DNA of 17,459 nt from JAAOZP01 sp038848185 (GTDB taxonomy: Archaea > Thermoproteota > EX4484-205 > JAAOZP01). The stretch covers positions 1 to 17,459 of the forward strand of contig JAWCNV010000025.1 of assembly GCA_038848185.1 (NCBI GenBank), written 5' to 3'. The notes beneath the pieces were generated by a model. The model saw only the letters and a list, made by a program, of their open reading frames with translations, was not told where the DNA came from and did not search any database. This document shows, piece by piece, positions 1 to 6,881 of the stretch. Numbering within the stretch: position 1 is the stretch's first letter; each line of letters opens with the position of its first letter. The translations under genes and the position numbers were made by a program.

Positions 1-144
1 ACGCAGGCTGAAACCCTTGATGAGCTTATGAGGAACGTGCAGGAAGCAATCCAACTCTACTTGGAAACCCTTGAAGAGGATGAGAAGAGGGAGCTGTTAA
101 AGCAAAGGGTTTTCGGAATCCAAAGAGTGAGCATCCCTGAGTAG
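1..144 (+). CDS. hicB: HicB-family antitoxin, C-terminal part
   Basis: The window starts inside this gene; 47 residues remain before the TAG at 142-144. The first visible stretch (TQAETLDELMRNVQEAIQLY) is the usual end of the HicB partial RNase H-like fold, where a conserved Gly/Thr-rich strand leads into a helix of the type 'EA..N..EAI.LYLE'. HicB proteins bind and neutralise the HicA mRNA interferase and usually repress their own operon. The HicA gene follows directly and overlaps this one by 8 bases, so the pair is a type II toxin-antitoxin module in the less common order antitoxin then toxin. The N-terminal half, including any start and promoter, lies outside the window. Family assignment rests on this short motif and on the neighbour. 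Confidence 0.8.
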   Translation, partial: TQAETLDELMRNVQEAIQLYLETLEEDEKRELLKQRVFGIQRVSIPE

Positions 145-370
145 AATCACTCCAGTAAGCCCGCAGAAACTGGTTAAAATACTTGATAAAGCTGGTTTCA
201 AAATCATTAGGCAAAGAGGCTCACACATCATAATGATGAATAAGAGGAGAGTAAGAATAGTGGTTCCCATGCATCCTGGAAAGGACGTGAAGCCAAGCCT
301 CGTAAACATGATCATAAAGGAAGCAGGTCTCACAAGAGAAGAATTCCTTAAACTCCTAAGAGAATTATGA
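137..370 (+). CDS. hicA: HicA-family mRNA interferase toxin
   Basis: HicA toxins are small double-stranded-RNA-binding-fold ribonucleases that cleave mRNA and are held inactive by HicB. The reading frame ends at TGA 368-370 and carries the family signature: a helix of the type 'SPQKLVKILDKAGF', then 'RQRGSHIIM' with the catalytic histidine, a basic strand, and the C-terminal 'VPMHPGKDVKPSLVNMIIKEAGL'-type segment (key residues H, P, K and G). About 77 residues is normal for the family. The frame is closed by a TGA at 128-130, and no ATG, GTG or TTG lies between that stop and the conserved domain. The best candidate is CTG at 137-139, with GTGA six bases upstream, overlapping the HicB stop region. 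Translation coupled to HicB would fit. The product is confident; the start is not. Confidence 0.85.
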   Translation: MSRITPVSPQKLVKILDKAGFKIIRQRGSHIIMMNKRRVRIVVPMHPGKDVKPSLVNMIIKEAGLTREEFLKLLREL

Positions 371-501
371 TAAGCATGTTTAAAAAGTTCACCGGAATAT
401 TGCTTGAAAAACAGGCTAAGACAAAAAACGATAACAAAACGAAATGTTGAATGAATTGAATAATGAGCTAGGCAAAGACTAGTTTAGAATTATAGAAAGA
501 C

Positions 502-678
502 CTACACGCGCATCTGCTTCCAGATCTGGCCAGGCTGACGGTTCAACACAACCCTCTTACGATAAATACTCCTAACTCTTTTACGCGGCATATCCGGAGG
601 ACGCTCACGCGCCGCAGCCTTAGGAGTAAGACTACGAACTTTTCCCGCAAGGGTTATGTTCCCATGAGTGACTAACGT
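502..678 (-). CDS. rps30e: Ribosomal protein S30e (eS30), start codon unclear
   Basis: This minus-strand frame reads THGNITLAGKVRSLTPK near its N terminus, then a basic tail ending in PGQIWKQMRV and a TAG at 504-502. The order 'THG..T.AGKVR..TPK' followed by a short Arg/Lys-rich segment is the signature of eS30, a small protein of the 30S subunit found in TACK archaea and eukaryotes. Length (about 55-58 residues) is right. A good promoter (729-740) and Shine-Dalgarno (about 682-688) sit upstream. However, there is no ATG, GTG or TTG in frame: the frame runs from a TGA (681-679) through ACG (678-676), TTA (675-673) and GTC. Protein alignment would put the start at the TTA. Either a base is wrong (TTG read as TTA), or ACG is used, or the ATG at 682-680 is linked to this frame by a shift. 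Confidence 0.78.
   Translation of the reverse strand, partial: TLVTHGNITLAGKVRSLTPKAAARERPPDMPRKRVRSIYRKRVVLNRQPGQIWKQMRV
594..644 (-). repeat. S30e-internal copy of a 50-bp imperfect repeat
   Basis: This stretch lies inside the S30e gene (the segment coding for KVRSLTPK to ERPP). It matches 819-870 over its whole length: on the plus strand both begin CCGG(A/G)GGACGCTC, share CCTTAGGAGT and an ACTAC block, and end in TTTTC. A few substitutions and one or two single-base gaps separate them. Confidence 0.6.
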
Positions 679-681
679 TCA

Positions 682-688
682 TCACCTC
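682..688 (-). promoter_or_regulatory. Shine-Dalgarno site for S30e
   Basis: The minus strand reads GAGGTGA here, a full archaeal anti-16S complement. It lies 3 bases ahead of the ACG (678) and 6 ahead of the TTA (675) where the S30e protein should begin. The ATG at 682-680 overlaps the site, so it is unlikely to be the true start. The site supports the view that translation starts within a few codons of the conserved THG motif. Confidence 0.55.
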
Positions 689-728
689 TTTCTCCTATTT
701 TCTCCTACTTTTGCTAGGCTTTTCAGTT

Positions 729-740
729 GAATATAAATTT
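729..740 (-). promoter_or_regulatory. Archaeal TATA box for S30e
   Basis: The minus strand carries AAATTTATATTC preceded by a purine-rich BRE-like CCGGAAA. Transcription would begin near 705-712, giving a leader of about 20-25 bases to the Shine-Dalgarno site. This is one of the best promoter matches in the window and argues that the S30e gene is alive despite its unclear start. Confidence 0.6.
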
Positions 741-818
741 TTCCGGAGAGGCTTGAATATTTCAGTCCGAGGCAGATCACGATTCCACATAGCAGAGTGC
801 CCAGCAACTTGAGAAACC

Positions 819-870
819 CCGGGGGACGCTCCTCCTCTTCACCTTAGGAGTCAAACTACTGAAAGTTTTC
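819..870 (-). pseudogene. Degenerate fragment similar to the S30e coding sequence
   Basis: Read on the minus strand this segment gives SSLTPK, which aligns with RSLTPK of S30e, but single-base gaps on both sides break the frame and the similarity ends after about 50 bases. It lies upstream of the S30e promoter, between that promoter and the end of the gene at 887. I read it as the remnant of a partial duplication of the ribosomal gene. A short frame from ATG 872-870 runs 31 codons but has nothing to support it. Confidence 0.45.
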
Positions 871-886
871 ATGCTAATTCAGCAGT

Positions 887-1486
887 TTACTCAGAAGTAG
901 CGTAAAACCAGAACCTAGCCTTCGGATATTTCTTATGAATTTCTGTTATCCTTGAGAAGTAATTAGCAATATCTTTTCCAATATCATTCTCATCGCCTAT
1001 CACATCGTCTATCTTCTCTTCGAGTGTTAACTCCGTGTTCCAATGAAGCCCTGAGACGATTATCTTGGCGATTTCTCTATCTTCCTGATTGTCCTTCGAC
1101 ATTAAGTTATACGTAGCCAACCAGTTAACCTCATCCTGAACTTCCTTTAAATCAAGAACTTCGCACGGCCATCTTACAAAATCTGGTTCCCCAGATCTTC
1201 TGACTATCCATACTTTAACTTTCTGTTTTAACAGTTCAAAAATCTTGTCGACCTCTTGTAAGTATTGTGAAGACAAGCGCGTGTTAAGGAGGGTTGGAGT
1301 CCAGTACATCCGGGAAATCGGAATGCCGCTAGCAGTATACACTATCGTAGGTATGTGCCTCAAACCTTTCATCATTAAAATCTCTATATCCTCCCAGCTA
1401 AAGTATAACGTAAGATTCTCAAACTCCTCTTCGACTTCAGATGGGGTATTTTTTGAGACAATTATCCTTATACGCCATTGTGTCAT
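887..1486 (-). CDS. Candidate immunity protein for the upstream large toxin
   Basis: This is a soluble 199-residue protein of no family I recognise. There is no signal peptide, no membrane segment and no metal-binding motif; it is rich in Glu, Lys and Ile, with predicted alternating strands and helices and several Trp. I chose the ATG at 1486-1484 because its ATGA overlaps the TGA of the upstream gene (1485-1483), the usual mark of translational coupling; a TTG 12 bases further up would add four residues. A small cytosolic protein translated in step with, and directly after, a very large exported protein with a C-terminal nuclease-like domain is the classic position of an immunity gene. Function is therefore inferred from context only. 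Other possibilities are a chaperone or secretion adaptor, or an accessory subunit of the nuclease. The gene is AT-rich, like the toxin's C-terminal end. Confidence 0.5.
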   Translation of the reverse strand: MTQWRIRIIVSKNTPSEVEEEFENLTLYFSWEDIEILMMKGLRHIPTIVYTASGIPISRMYWTPTLLNTRLSSQYLQEVDKIFELLKQKVKVWIVRRSGEPDFVRWPCEVLDLKEVQDEVNWLATYNLMSKDNQEDREIAKIIVSGLHWNTELTLEEKIDDVIGDENDIGKDIANYFSRITEIHKKYPKARFWFYATSE

Positions 1487-4400
1487 CTTAATATCCAACC
1501 TTTTCCCTCGATATAAATTCTTAAGCCTCCCGGATACTTTCTTGTAAGTTCTATTAAGTGATTTAGCAAGTTCTTCGTTGCACCAGTCTGAGGTTCATCA
1601 AAGAAGTAGTATACCATGACCCATCTCCTATCTTGCGCAATAAGCACATAGCTGTCTGCATCCCTTGTCAAATCCGGTTCCTCTTCATATCCATGCTTTA
1701 CTTCGATGGCCACTGTCTTAGTTACTTCTCCATCATCCATCTCCCCAATAAAGTCAAATATTACCTTCTTCCTTCCAGTTTTAATTTTCTCATTCTCATT
1801 TAAATCTACAATAAATTCAGCACCAGTAACCTTTATGCCTATGTTTTTGAAACTCCTTATACAAGAATATTTTGCAACCGTATGCTTCACATCCCTCAGA
1901 TCCTTAGCTGTAATGTAGGAGTCCGTGAGACTTAATGCGTGTATGTTGAGTTCATTACCCTCCTTGCACCAAAGAACCAGAATATTCTTCACTTTATCTT
2001 CGCCTAAGATTGGATACTCTTCGAAAAATTCGATATGAGTGTCCTTCGGAAGAATATCATACTTATCACCTCTTCCTACTGCCGGTAGAATCTCTATAGC
2101 TTCGCCGTTATTGCTTAGACCTACCCTAAAGCCGATTCTTCTTCCACTGTTAAATTGTATGCCGAGTGTTACACCCCCGTATTGTGGCCTCTTGAATTCT
2201 GCCTCAACCCCGAACCTCTTTTCACCACCCTCACTGACGATTGTGAGAAGCTCCTTTCCATCTACTACGCTTAGTCTCAGCGTTGTGGCACCTCCTGTAA
2301 AGCTCATGTCTTCAGCCCTTACAATGGCGATTCCAAGAATCTCATCGACCCCGCTCACCGCTTCCAACTCTAAAAATGTCCTACCGGTCCACATGACATC
2401 TATCTTATCCCCCTTTCTATAGGCCAGTCCTACGACGGCCATTTTGTTCTCCATGTTAACCTTAAGCACCCCATATCTCTCGGCTCCTAAGATCAGCTGA
2501 AGGATTTTTCGGATTTCGAAGCTTGTTTGCTCCTGCTTGACTTTAATGATCTTACTGGCTTCACCATTTATGATTGCTTCATTGCTTATGAAGAGGATTG
2601 GGCTATTCGGGATATTTCTCTCCAAGACGAGTCTGGCAGTTCCTTCGGTATGCTCAATACACTTTACTATAATGATTGTTCTTCCGCTCTTGTCTTTAAT
2701 AGTCTCATCATAAATCGCTTTAACAAAGTATTCATTATAGATACTCGCATGCCTGAGGCATAGGCTTCCATCGTTGTTAACTATGAGTGTGTATCTTTCC
2801 CCATCTATATCAGTAAGCTTCAGTTCAACACCTGATTCTGCAACAGATATTCCCCCGTTTTTAATAGCCCATTCCCATATTTCAATCAGCTCCGGCTTAC
2901 CGAGAATACTTTTTACAAAGGCTTCTGCAACGCTTATCCCATAGTTATCCTTGAGATCGAAGTAGCTGTTGGCGACAATCCCTATCCTTAATCCAACATC
3001 CTTCGCTACATCTCCCTTTATTGTTAACAATATCTCATCTGCAAACGCTTTTATATTCATGGGGTTCGCTTTCAACCATTCGTTGAGCCTGTTTACCGCC
3101 TCATCTCCATCCTTAACCCATATTGAGATTATGCTTCCTACTATTGTTCCGCCCTTCTCGTTCATCTCGTCCAGAGAGTAATGCTCAAGGATCATTCCGA
3201 GGGCGTCGAGTATCTTGCTGGAGCTCTCCCTGCTCGGAACATTCTCAATGACCTGCTTGCATATGCTGGATGAGTATTCTAAGGCTTCACCTACCTCTGG
3301 GCAGTCATCACCAAGCTTTGCTCTTATCCCGTCTACCAGGCTTCCAACAGCTTCCCCGAGCCTTGTGCTGTAGCTGTTGCCTAGGAACAGGTCTATGACT
3401 CTGCTGAGGAATTTACCTCCCTTCTTCTCAATCACTAGGATTGTCGCGTCCCATATTGATGGGGTTATCCAGTTGTAGAATCCTTTAGCCATCGTTCTTA
3501 GGATTTGGCTTGTGGTTAGGTGTTGGCCGATTCTCTCAGCCTTCACCCTGTTTATCATCACGAAGAGCGTGACGTAGAGCACGCATGAGATTACTGCGCC
3601 AGTAACCTTTCCTCGGGCGTAACCTATTTTATACTGTCTTTCAAGCTCGTCTCTGGCGAGAGGCTCTTTCAACCCTATTGCTACCCTTATCTCGTCCAGG
3701 CTCACGCCGATGGTCAAGTCCAAGAGAACGTTTGGAATAAGGCTGCTCATCGTCTCGTTGGCCTCTTTCCTAAGTGCTAGTGCAAAGCTCTTGCACTCCG
3801 CAGCGTGCTCGACACTGCCCTTGGCTAGGAGTTCGATGGAACGGCTCTCCACCGCGTCTGCAAGAAGCAGCATCTCATCCCTAGCCCTGTATGCTTCAGC
3901 AGCATCCAGAGCAATCTCCATAAGGTTCGAGAGGACTCCTATGCCTAGGAGAAGGTAGTATGCTGGCCTAACGTAGGCGTGGGGGATGAGGAAGCCCATG
4001 GCCATCATCACGCCGGCCGTGATCATGATTCCGGGTAATTTGGAGGCTAAGCCGTCCCAGAAGCCCTTCCAGAACATTGTGGCCTTAATGGCTAGAGAAA
4101 CCTTCACCGCCGCAACAACCCTGCCATCCTTAACAAGCTCCAGAACAGCGTCCCCAACAGCAGGCTCCTGTTGAACAAGTAGCAATTGGCTTGTGGAAGA
4201 TTTGTTTACAACTATGCTTCCGCTTCCCTCCTGAACGCTGGAGAAGAAAAAGAAGTAGTTCGAGATTGTTCTGAGCCTCAGCGTGTAGCTTACGTTTTCG
4301 CTCGCGTAGTTCCTCAGGGTTAGGCCATGCACCAGTTCCCCCTTATTCACCTTCAGCGGGTTGTAGAACAGTTTGATCGAGTTGCAGGAGCCTAGAGTCC

Positions 4401-5664
4401 TGTTCGTTACAGCATACTCCCACTCTGCCTCTCCGGAGTCGATGAAGAGGCTATTGCCCTTTCTACATCCGACCCTCATCAGCCATTCATATTCCTTGCC
4501 GGTGGCCCAGAGGGTCTCGTTGGTAACCTTCTCTCCGGCAAGCTTTATACTCCAGCTCTTCGGCGCCCTGCTGAGGTTCAGCTTCTCATAGAAGGGTTGT
4601 TCAAGCAGCTCCTTAAGACAGTCCTCGCTTAGAACCTCTTTGATAACGCCTTGCCCTATGCTTGCATTCTCATGGAAGTTCAGCATGAATGTGCTTCTGA
4701 ATCCCTCAATGCATAGGTCTATGGTTAGCCTGTCACTTGGAGTCCACTTGATCCAATGGTCTGAGACGTATTCTCCTTTCCTCAGGATGAGCCAAGACCT
4801 TGTTATCCATACTCCATCGTATCCTATGCTGAGCATGACGCTTCGCACATCTCTTGCAGCTTTCAGGGTCCTGTTTACGTGAACCCAGTAGCAGTCAACT
4901 TCTCTGCCATTGAAAATTATCTTATGAACCCTGTGCTCGAGAACCCTGAGGCTCAGCGTAACCCCGTGGGAGAGTAAACCGATGCGTACTTCCGTTGGAA
5001 CAGGGTCTTCAGGGTTTGGGAGGTAAGCGTTAACCAGATGGTTTTTAATGCCGCCTGAGAAATCTATCGCGGCTTCTGAAGCCCTGCCTGTTTCTCCGCT
5101 GCTGTAAGTTACGTTGTAAAGCTCGCGAGCATTCAGCGAGACATTATAATACTTGATGGAAGTTACGTTGCAGAGCTTAATGCGTTTCTTAGCCCCCCTT
5201 ACCTCGTAGTAGGTTGATGGAAGAGAAGAGTTGCAGAGTACTGGGATCTCCACAGAAACCCCACCATCCTCCAGATTACGGGTGATTCGCAGGTTGGCGT
5301 AGTCGATTAAAGCAGCAATGTTGTTGGCTTCGAGCTTCCTTGGAAGAACGGATTCGCTTAAAGTCTTGGCAAGCTCCTCCTCATCGTAGCCGAGGCTTAT
5401 CAAGGAGGCTACTGTCAGCCAGATTTCATCAGCATGTTTGACGTTCATCCCGCTGGGGATGATGTACCTACGCTCGAGAAGCGGTTCGTCAGGAGGAATA
5501 CCCTCCTCAAGCTGTTTTCTAAAGAAGTCGTTGCTGCTAGTGCCTTCAGCCACTACGTAACCGCTAGTCTGGCCATTGGCTAAGGCTAAGATGGCTACGT
5601 GAAAATCATAGGTAAGCATTAGAAGGATGAGTGACAAGCCAACTGCCCTCCTCCTGAGCCTCAT
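1483..5664 (-). CDS. Large secreted/membrane protein with C-terminal PD-(D/E)xK nuclease-like domain; candidate polymorphic toxin
   Basis: The product has 1393 residues counted from ATG 5664; a TTG at 5670 would add two. Residues 5-30 form a signal peptide or anchor. Residues 31-530 read as an ectodomain with 11 N-x-S/T sequons (N145, 166, 174, 184, 264, 333, 363, 382, 421, 457, 487). Three hydrophobic segments follow (about 539-560, 568-586, 687-707), then a helical region (710-930), a beta-rich region (940-1280) and a C-terminal domain. That domain has the order strand with D1304, strand IEVK (E1321, K1323), helix with Q1344, strand, helix, strand, as in restriction-endonuclease-fold toxins. 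Exported N terminus, long linker, nuclease tip and a small overlapping downstream gene match archaeal polymorphic toxins. If the signal is cleaved, three membrane passes place the nuclease in the cytoplasm, so a membrane-anchored internal defence nuclease is an alternative. No homologue was searched. Confidence 0.6.
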   Translation of the reverse strand: MRLRRRAVGLSLILLMLTYDFHVAILALANGQTSGYVVAEGTSSNDFFRKQLEEGIPPDEPLLERRYIIPSGMNVKHADEIWLTVASLISLGYDEEELAKTLSESVLPRKLEANNIAALIDYANLRITRNLEDGGVSVEIPVLCNSSLPSTYYEVRGAKKRIKLCNVTSIKYYNVSLNARELYNVTYSSGETGRASEAAIDFSGGIKNHLVNAYLPNPEDPVPTEVRIGLLSHGVTLSLRVLEHRVHKIIFNGREVDCYWVHVNRTLKAARDVRSVMLSIGYDGVWITRSWLILRKGEYVSDHWIKWTPSDRLTIDLCIEGFRSTFMLNFHENASIGQGVIKEVLSEDCLKELLEQPFYEKLNLSRAPKSWSIKLAGEKVTNETLWATGKEYEWLMRVGCRKGNSLFIDSGEAEWEYAVTNRTLGSCNSIKLFYNPLKVNKGELVHGLTLRNYASENVSYTLRLRTISNYFFFFSSVQEGSGSIVVNKSSTSQLLLVQQEPAVGDAVLELVKDGRVVAAVKVSLAIKATMFWKGFWDGLASKLPGIMITAGVMMAMGFLIPHAYVRPAYYLLLGIGVLSNLMEIALDAAEAYRARDEMLLLADAVESRSIELLAKGSVEHAAECKSFALALRKEANETMSSLIPNVLLDLTIGVSLDEIRVAIGLKEPLARDELERQYKIGYARGKVTGAVISCVLYVTLFVMINRVKAERIGQHLTTSQILRTMAKGFYNWITPSIWDATILVIEKKGGKFLSRVIDLFLGNSYSTRLGEAVGSLVDGIRAKLGDDCPEVGEALEYSSSICKQVIENVPSRESSSKILDALGMILEHYSLDEMNEKGGTIVGSIISIWVKDGDEAVNRLNEWLKANPMNIKAFADEILLTIKGDVAKDVGLRIGIVANSYFDLKDNYGISVAEAFVKSILGKPELIEIWEWAIKNGGISVAESGVELKLTDIDGERYTLIVNNDGSLCLRHASIYNEYFVKAIYDETIKDKSGRTIIIVKCIEHTEGTARLVLERNIPNSPILFISNEAIINGEASKIIKVKQEQTSFEIRKILQLILGAERYGVLKVNMENKMAVVGLAYRKGDKIDVMWTGRTFLELEAVSGVDEILGIAIVRAEDMSFTGGATTLRLSVVDGKELLTIVSEGGEKRFGVEAEFKRPQYGGVTLGIQFNSGRRIGFRVGLSNNGEAIEILPAVGRGDKYDILPKDTHIEFFEEYPILGEDKVKNILVLWCKEGNELNIHALSLTDSYITAKDLRDVKHTVAKYSCIRSFKNIGIKVTGAEFIVDLNENEKIKTGRKKVIFDFIGEMDDGEVTKTVAIEVKHGYEEEPDLTRDADSYVLIAQDRRWVMVYYFFDEPQTGATKNLLNHLIELTRKYPGGLRIYIEGKGWILR

Positions 5665-5683
5665 GGCCAAGGAAATGTGGAAA

Positions 5684-5700
5684 ACACCTATTTACGGTGT
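5684..5700 (-). promoter_or_regulatory. Possible promoter/operator of the toxin operon
   Basis: The minus strand reads TAAATA at 5694-5689, centred about 27 bases ahead of the ATG at 5664, the right distance for a leaderless archaeal transcript; no Shine-Dalgarno site is seen. The box is flanked by the inverted pair ACACC (5684-5688) and GGTGT (5696-5700), so a dimeric repressor could cover it. The TATA match is modest and the arms are only five bases. Confidence 0.3.
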
Positions 5701-5708
5701 GTGCAAGC

Positions 5709-5741
5709 GCAAATTTTCGCTTCCTGCAAGCGAAGATTTGC
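5709..5741. repeat. Long hairpin upstream of the toxin operon
   Basis: GCAAATTTTCGCTT (5709-5722) is followed after a five-base loop by AAGCGAAGATTTGC (5728-5741). The arms pair over 14 positions with one T-G wobble. It lies just upstream of the toxin promoter, so it is more likely a protein-binding or recombination site than part of the mRNA, unless transcription begins further up. Confidence 0.6.
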
Positions 5742-6097
5742 AACGCGTTCTAGTGGAGTAAAAACTTCTAAATGCCTTAAGTCTTTGAAACTAGGCTGGC
5801 CACCAATATAGATGCACATGTTTTCCGCCTCAAAACCTTAACGCTTATTCCTTGTTCCTCGCTTGTATTAATCCTATTCTTGTAGTAAACCTTCTTTATT
5901 TCAGGAGTTCTCGTGGTCTTGGCTCAAGTATCAAGTTAAAGAAGTAGACCGGTAGAGTTTGCCTCTAATAATATTTATTTTCATTCAATGGAAGGTATTT
6001 AGTGTAGCCTATACCAGTCATCTAAGCCATCTCTAAGGCAGCCTGAGCCTGACTAAGGTAAAGTTAATTAAGCCTTATCGCATAGTAAAGCAAGGGA

Positions 6098-6307
6098 ATG
6101 AGTGAAGTAACTCTGAGCATGGTGTATGAAGAAATAAGAAAGCTTAGTAGGAAACTGGATTTCCTTGAGGAAATAGTTGAGGAAATAGTGATAAGAGAGC
6201 TGCCTAAGATGAGGCTAAACGACAAAGAAGTTGCTGAGATTAAAAGCGCTCTGGAGCAGATGAAGAAGGGCGATTATGTTACTTTAGAGGAATTGATGAA
6301 TGCCTGA
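6098..6307 (+). CDS. Putative RelB-type antitoxin
   Basis: This 69-residue protein starts at ATG 6098. Its first half is a heptad-like amphipathic helix rich in Leu, Ile and Glu (SMVYEEIRKLSRKLDFLEE), and the C-terminal part, ending GDYVTLEELMNA, resembles the toxin-wrapping tail of archaeal RelB/VapB-like antitoxins, in which a Leu/Glu 'EI..AL..MKKGDYVTLEEL' motif is common. It overlaps the RelE-like toxin gene by 8 bases, which supports coupled expression. It presumably binds and blocks that toxin; I see no clear DNA-binding domain, so autoregulation is uncertain. The class rests on length, composition and the neighbour. Confidence 0.7.
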   Translation: MSEVTLSMVYEEIRKLSRKLDFLEEIVEEIVIRELPKMRLNDKEVAEIKSALEQMKKGDYVTLEELMNA

Positions 6308-6578
6308 ATACAGGGTTATCGCCCATAGGAGAGTATATAAATTTCTTAAAGAACTGAGAGACGATGATTTGAAAAACAGGCTTAAGGAAGTGCTTCTTAA
6401 GCTTAGAGATTACCCTATTATTCTGAAAAGGATTGATGTTGAAAAACTTGAAGGCTTAGAGGGAGGTTACAGGGTTCGCTTAGGAGAGTACAGAATCATC
6501 TTCATCGTTGACAAGAAAGAAAAGATGATCTTCGTTACTCACATCGGCAAAAGAGAATCAATATACGAAAAGGGATAA
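6300..6578 (+). CDS. relE: RelE/ParE-superfamily toxin
   Basis: The 92 residues fit the RelE fold throughout: an N-terminal strand (YRVIAHR), two helices (KFLKELRDDDLKNRLKEVL), then KLEGLEGGYRVRLGEYRIIF and the closing VTHIGKRESIYE. The core 'YRVR.G.YRI.F.VD' with conserved Arg residues, and the terminal His-x-x-x-R segment with a near-terminal Tyr, are the parts that place mRNA in ribosome-dependent RelE endoribonucleases. ATG 6300 lies inside the last codons of the antitoxin gene, so the order is antitoxin then toxin. The catalytic set differs between RelE, ParE and YoeB branches, and I cannot exclude a gyrase-directed ParE activity, but the archaeal RelE type is most likely. Confidence 0.88.
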   Translation: MPEYRVIAHRRVYKFLKELRDDDLKNRLKEVLLKLRDYPIILKRIDVEKLEGLEGGYRVRLGEYRIIFIVDKKEKMIFVTHIGKRESIYEKG

Positions 6579-6881
6579 AAATAGAATCGGATCGCTCCAT
6601 CCTTGCTTGCTCGAGATTATTAGCCCAAGATACTAGAGTCGAAATATTATTCGGCCAGAATAGCTTTTAAAAAGATGTTAGCCGGCTCATCTATTAAAAC
6701 AGCATCTATAAGGCTTCTCAGGTCATGCATTGCAAGTCGGCTTGTTTCGCCCCAAAGCTCGTGACCACTTTTATAGTTTTTAGCTTGGTCGACTTATCCT
6801 GAGCCTTATCATCTGGCCTGTTTAGACTCTTCTAGAATGAGGGTATTAATAAGGAGGGCTTGAGGAAAAAAGACGGGGGCC
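6579..6881. other. Intergenic region without a supported gene
   Basis: In these 303 bases I see only weak signals. An open minus-strand stretch (6793-6647) of 48 codons has no start codon. TATTAATAA at 6844-6852 lies upstream of the gene at 6882, and the GGGGG run just before that ATG could act as a ribosome-binding site. There is no clear terminator behind the RelE gene. Confidence 0.4.

Larger units (their letters stand above)
5671..6097. other. Intergenic region between toxin operon and RelBE pair
   Basis: These 427 bases separate two divergent units. They hold the possible toxin promoter and the 14-bp hairpin at their left end. On the right, TTAATTAAG at 6064-6072 lies about 30 bases ahead of the ATG at 6098 and may serve the antitoxin-toxin pair. 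I find no reading frame of note, no tRNA and no insertion-sequence ends in the remainder, which is AT-rich. Confidence 0.5.

Noticed and set aside
680..688. GTGATGA on the minus strand as the C box of a C/D guide RNA
   Set aside because: No CTGA D box or internal C'/D' pair follows within the usual 50-60 bases, and the site is explained as the S30e ribosome-binding site.
500..700. C-terminal remnant of an IS605-type TnpB
   Set aside because: The basic tail first looked possible, but there is no zinc-ribbon CxxC and the AGKVR..TPK pattern fits ribosomal eS30 much better.
1245..1547. Plus-strand open frame of 100 codons inside the candidate immunity gene
   Set aside because: It lies opposite a better-supported gene, has no promoter, and reads as the shadow of the minus-strand frame.
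5671..6097. CRISPR array or insertion-sequence ends
   Set aside because: Only one hairpin is present, with no regularly spaced repeats and no transposase fragment in any frame.
6647..6793. Open minus-strand stretch of 48 codons reading GHELWGETSRLAMHDLRS and onward
   Set aside because: It is bounded by a TAA upstream, has no start codon before an internal ATG, and matches no family I know. It may be a gene remnant, but the evidence is too thin to call.
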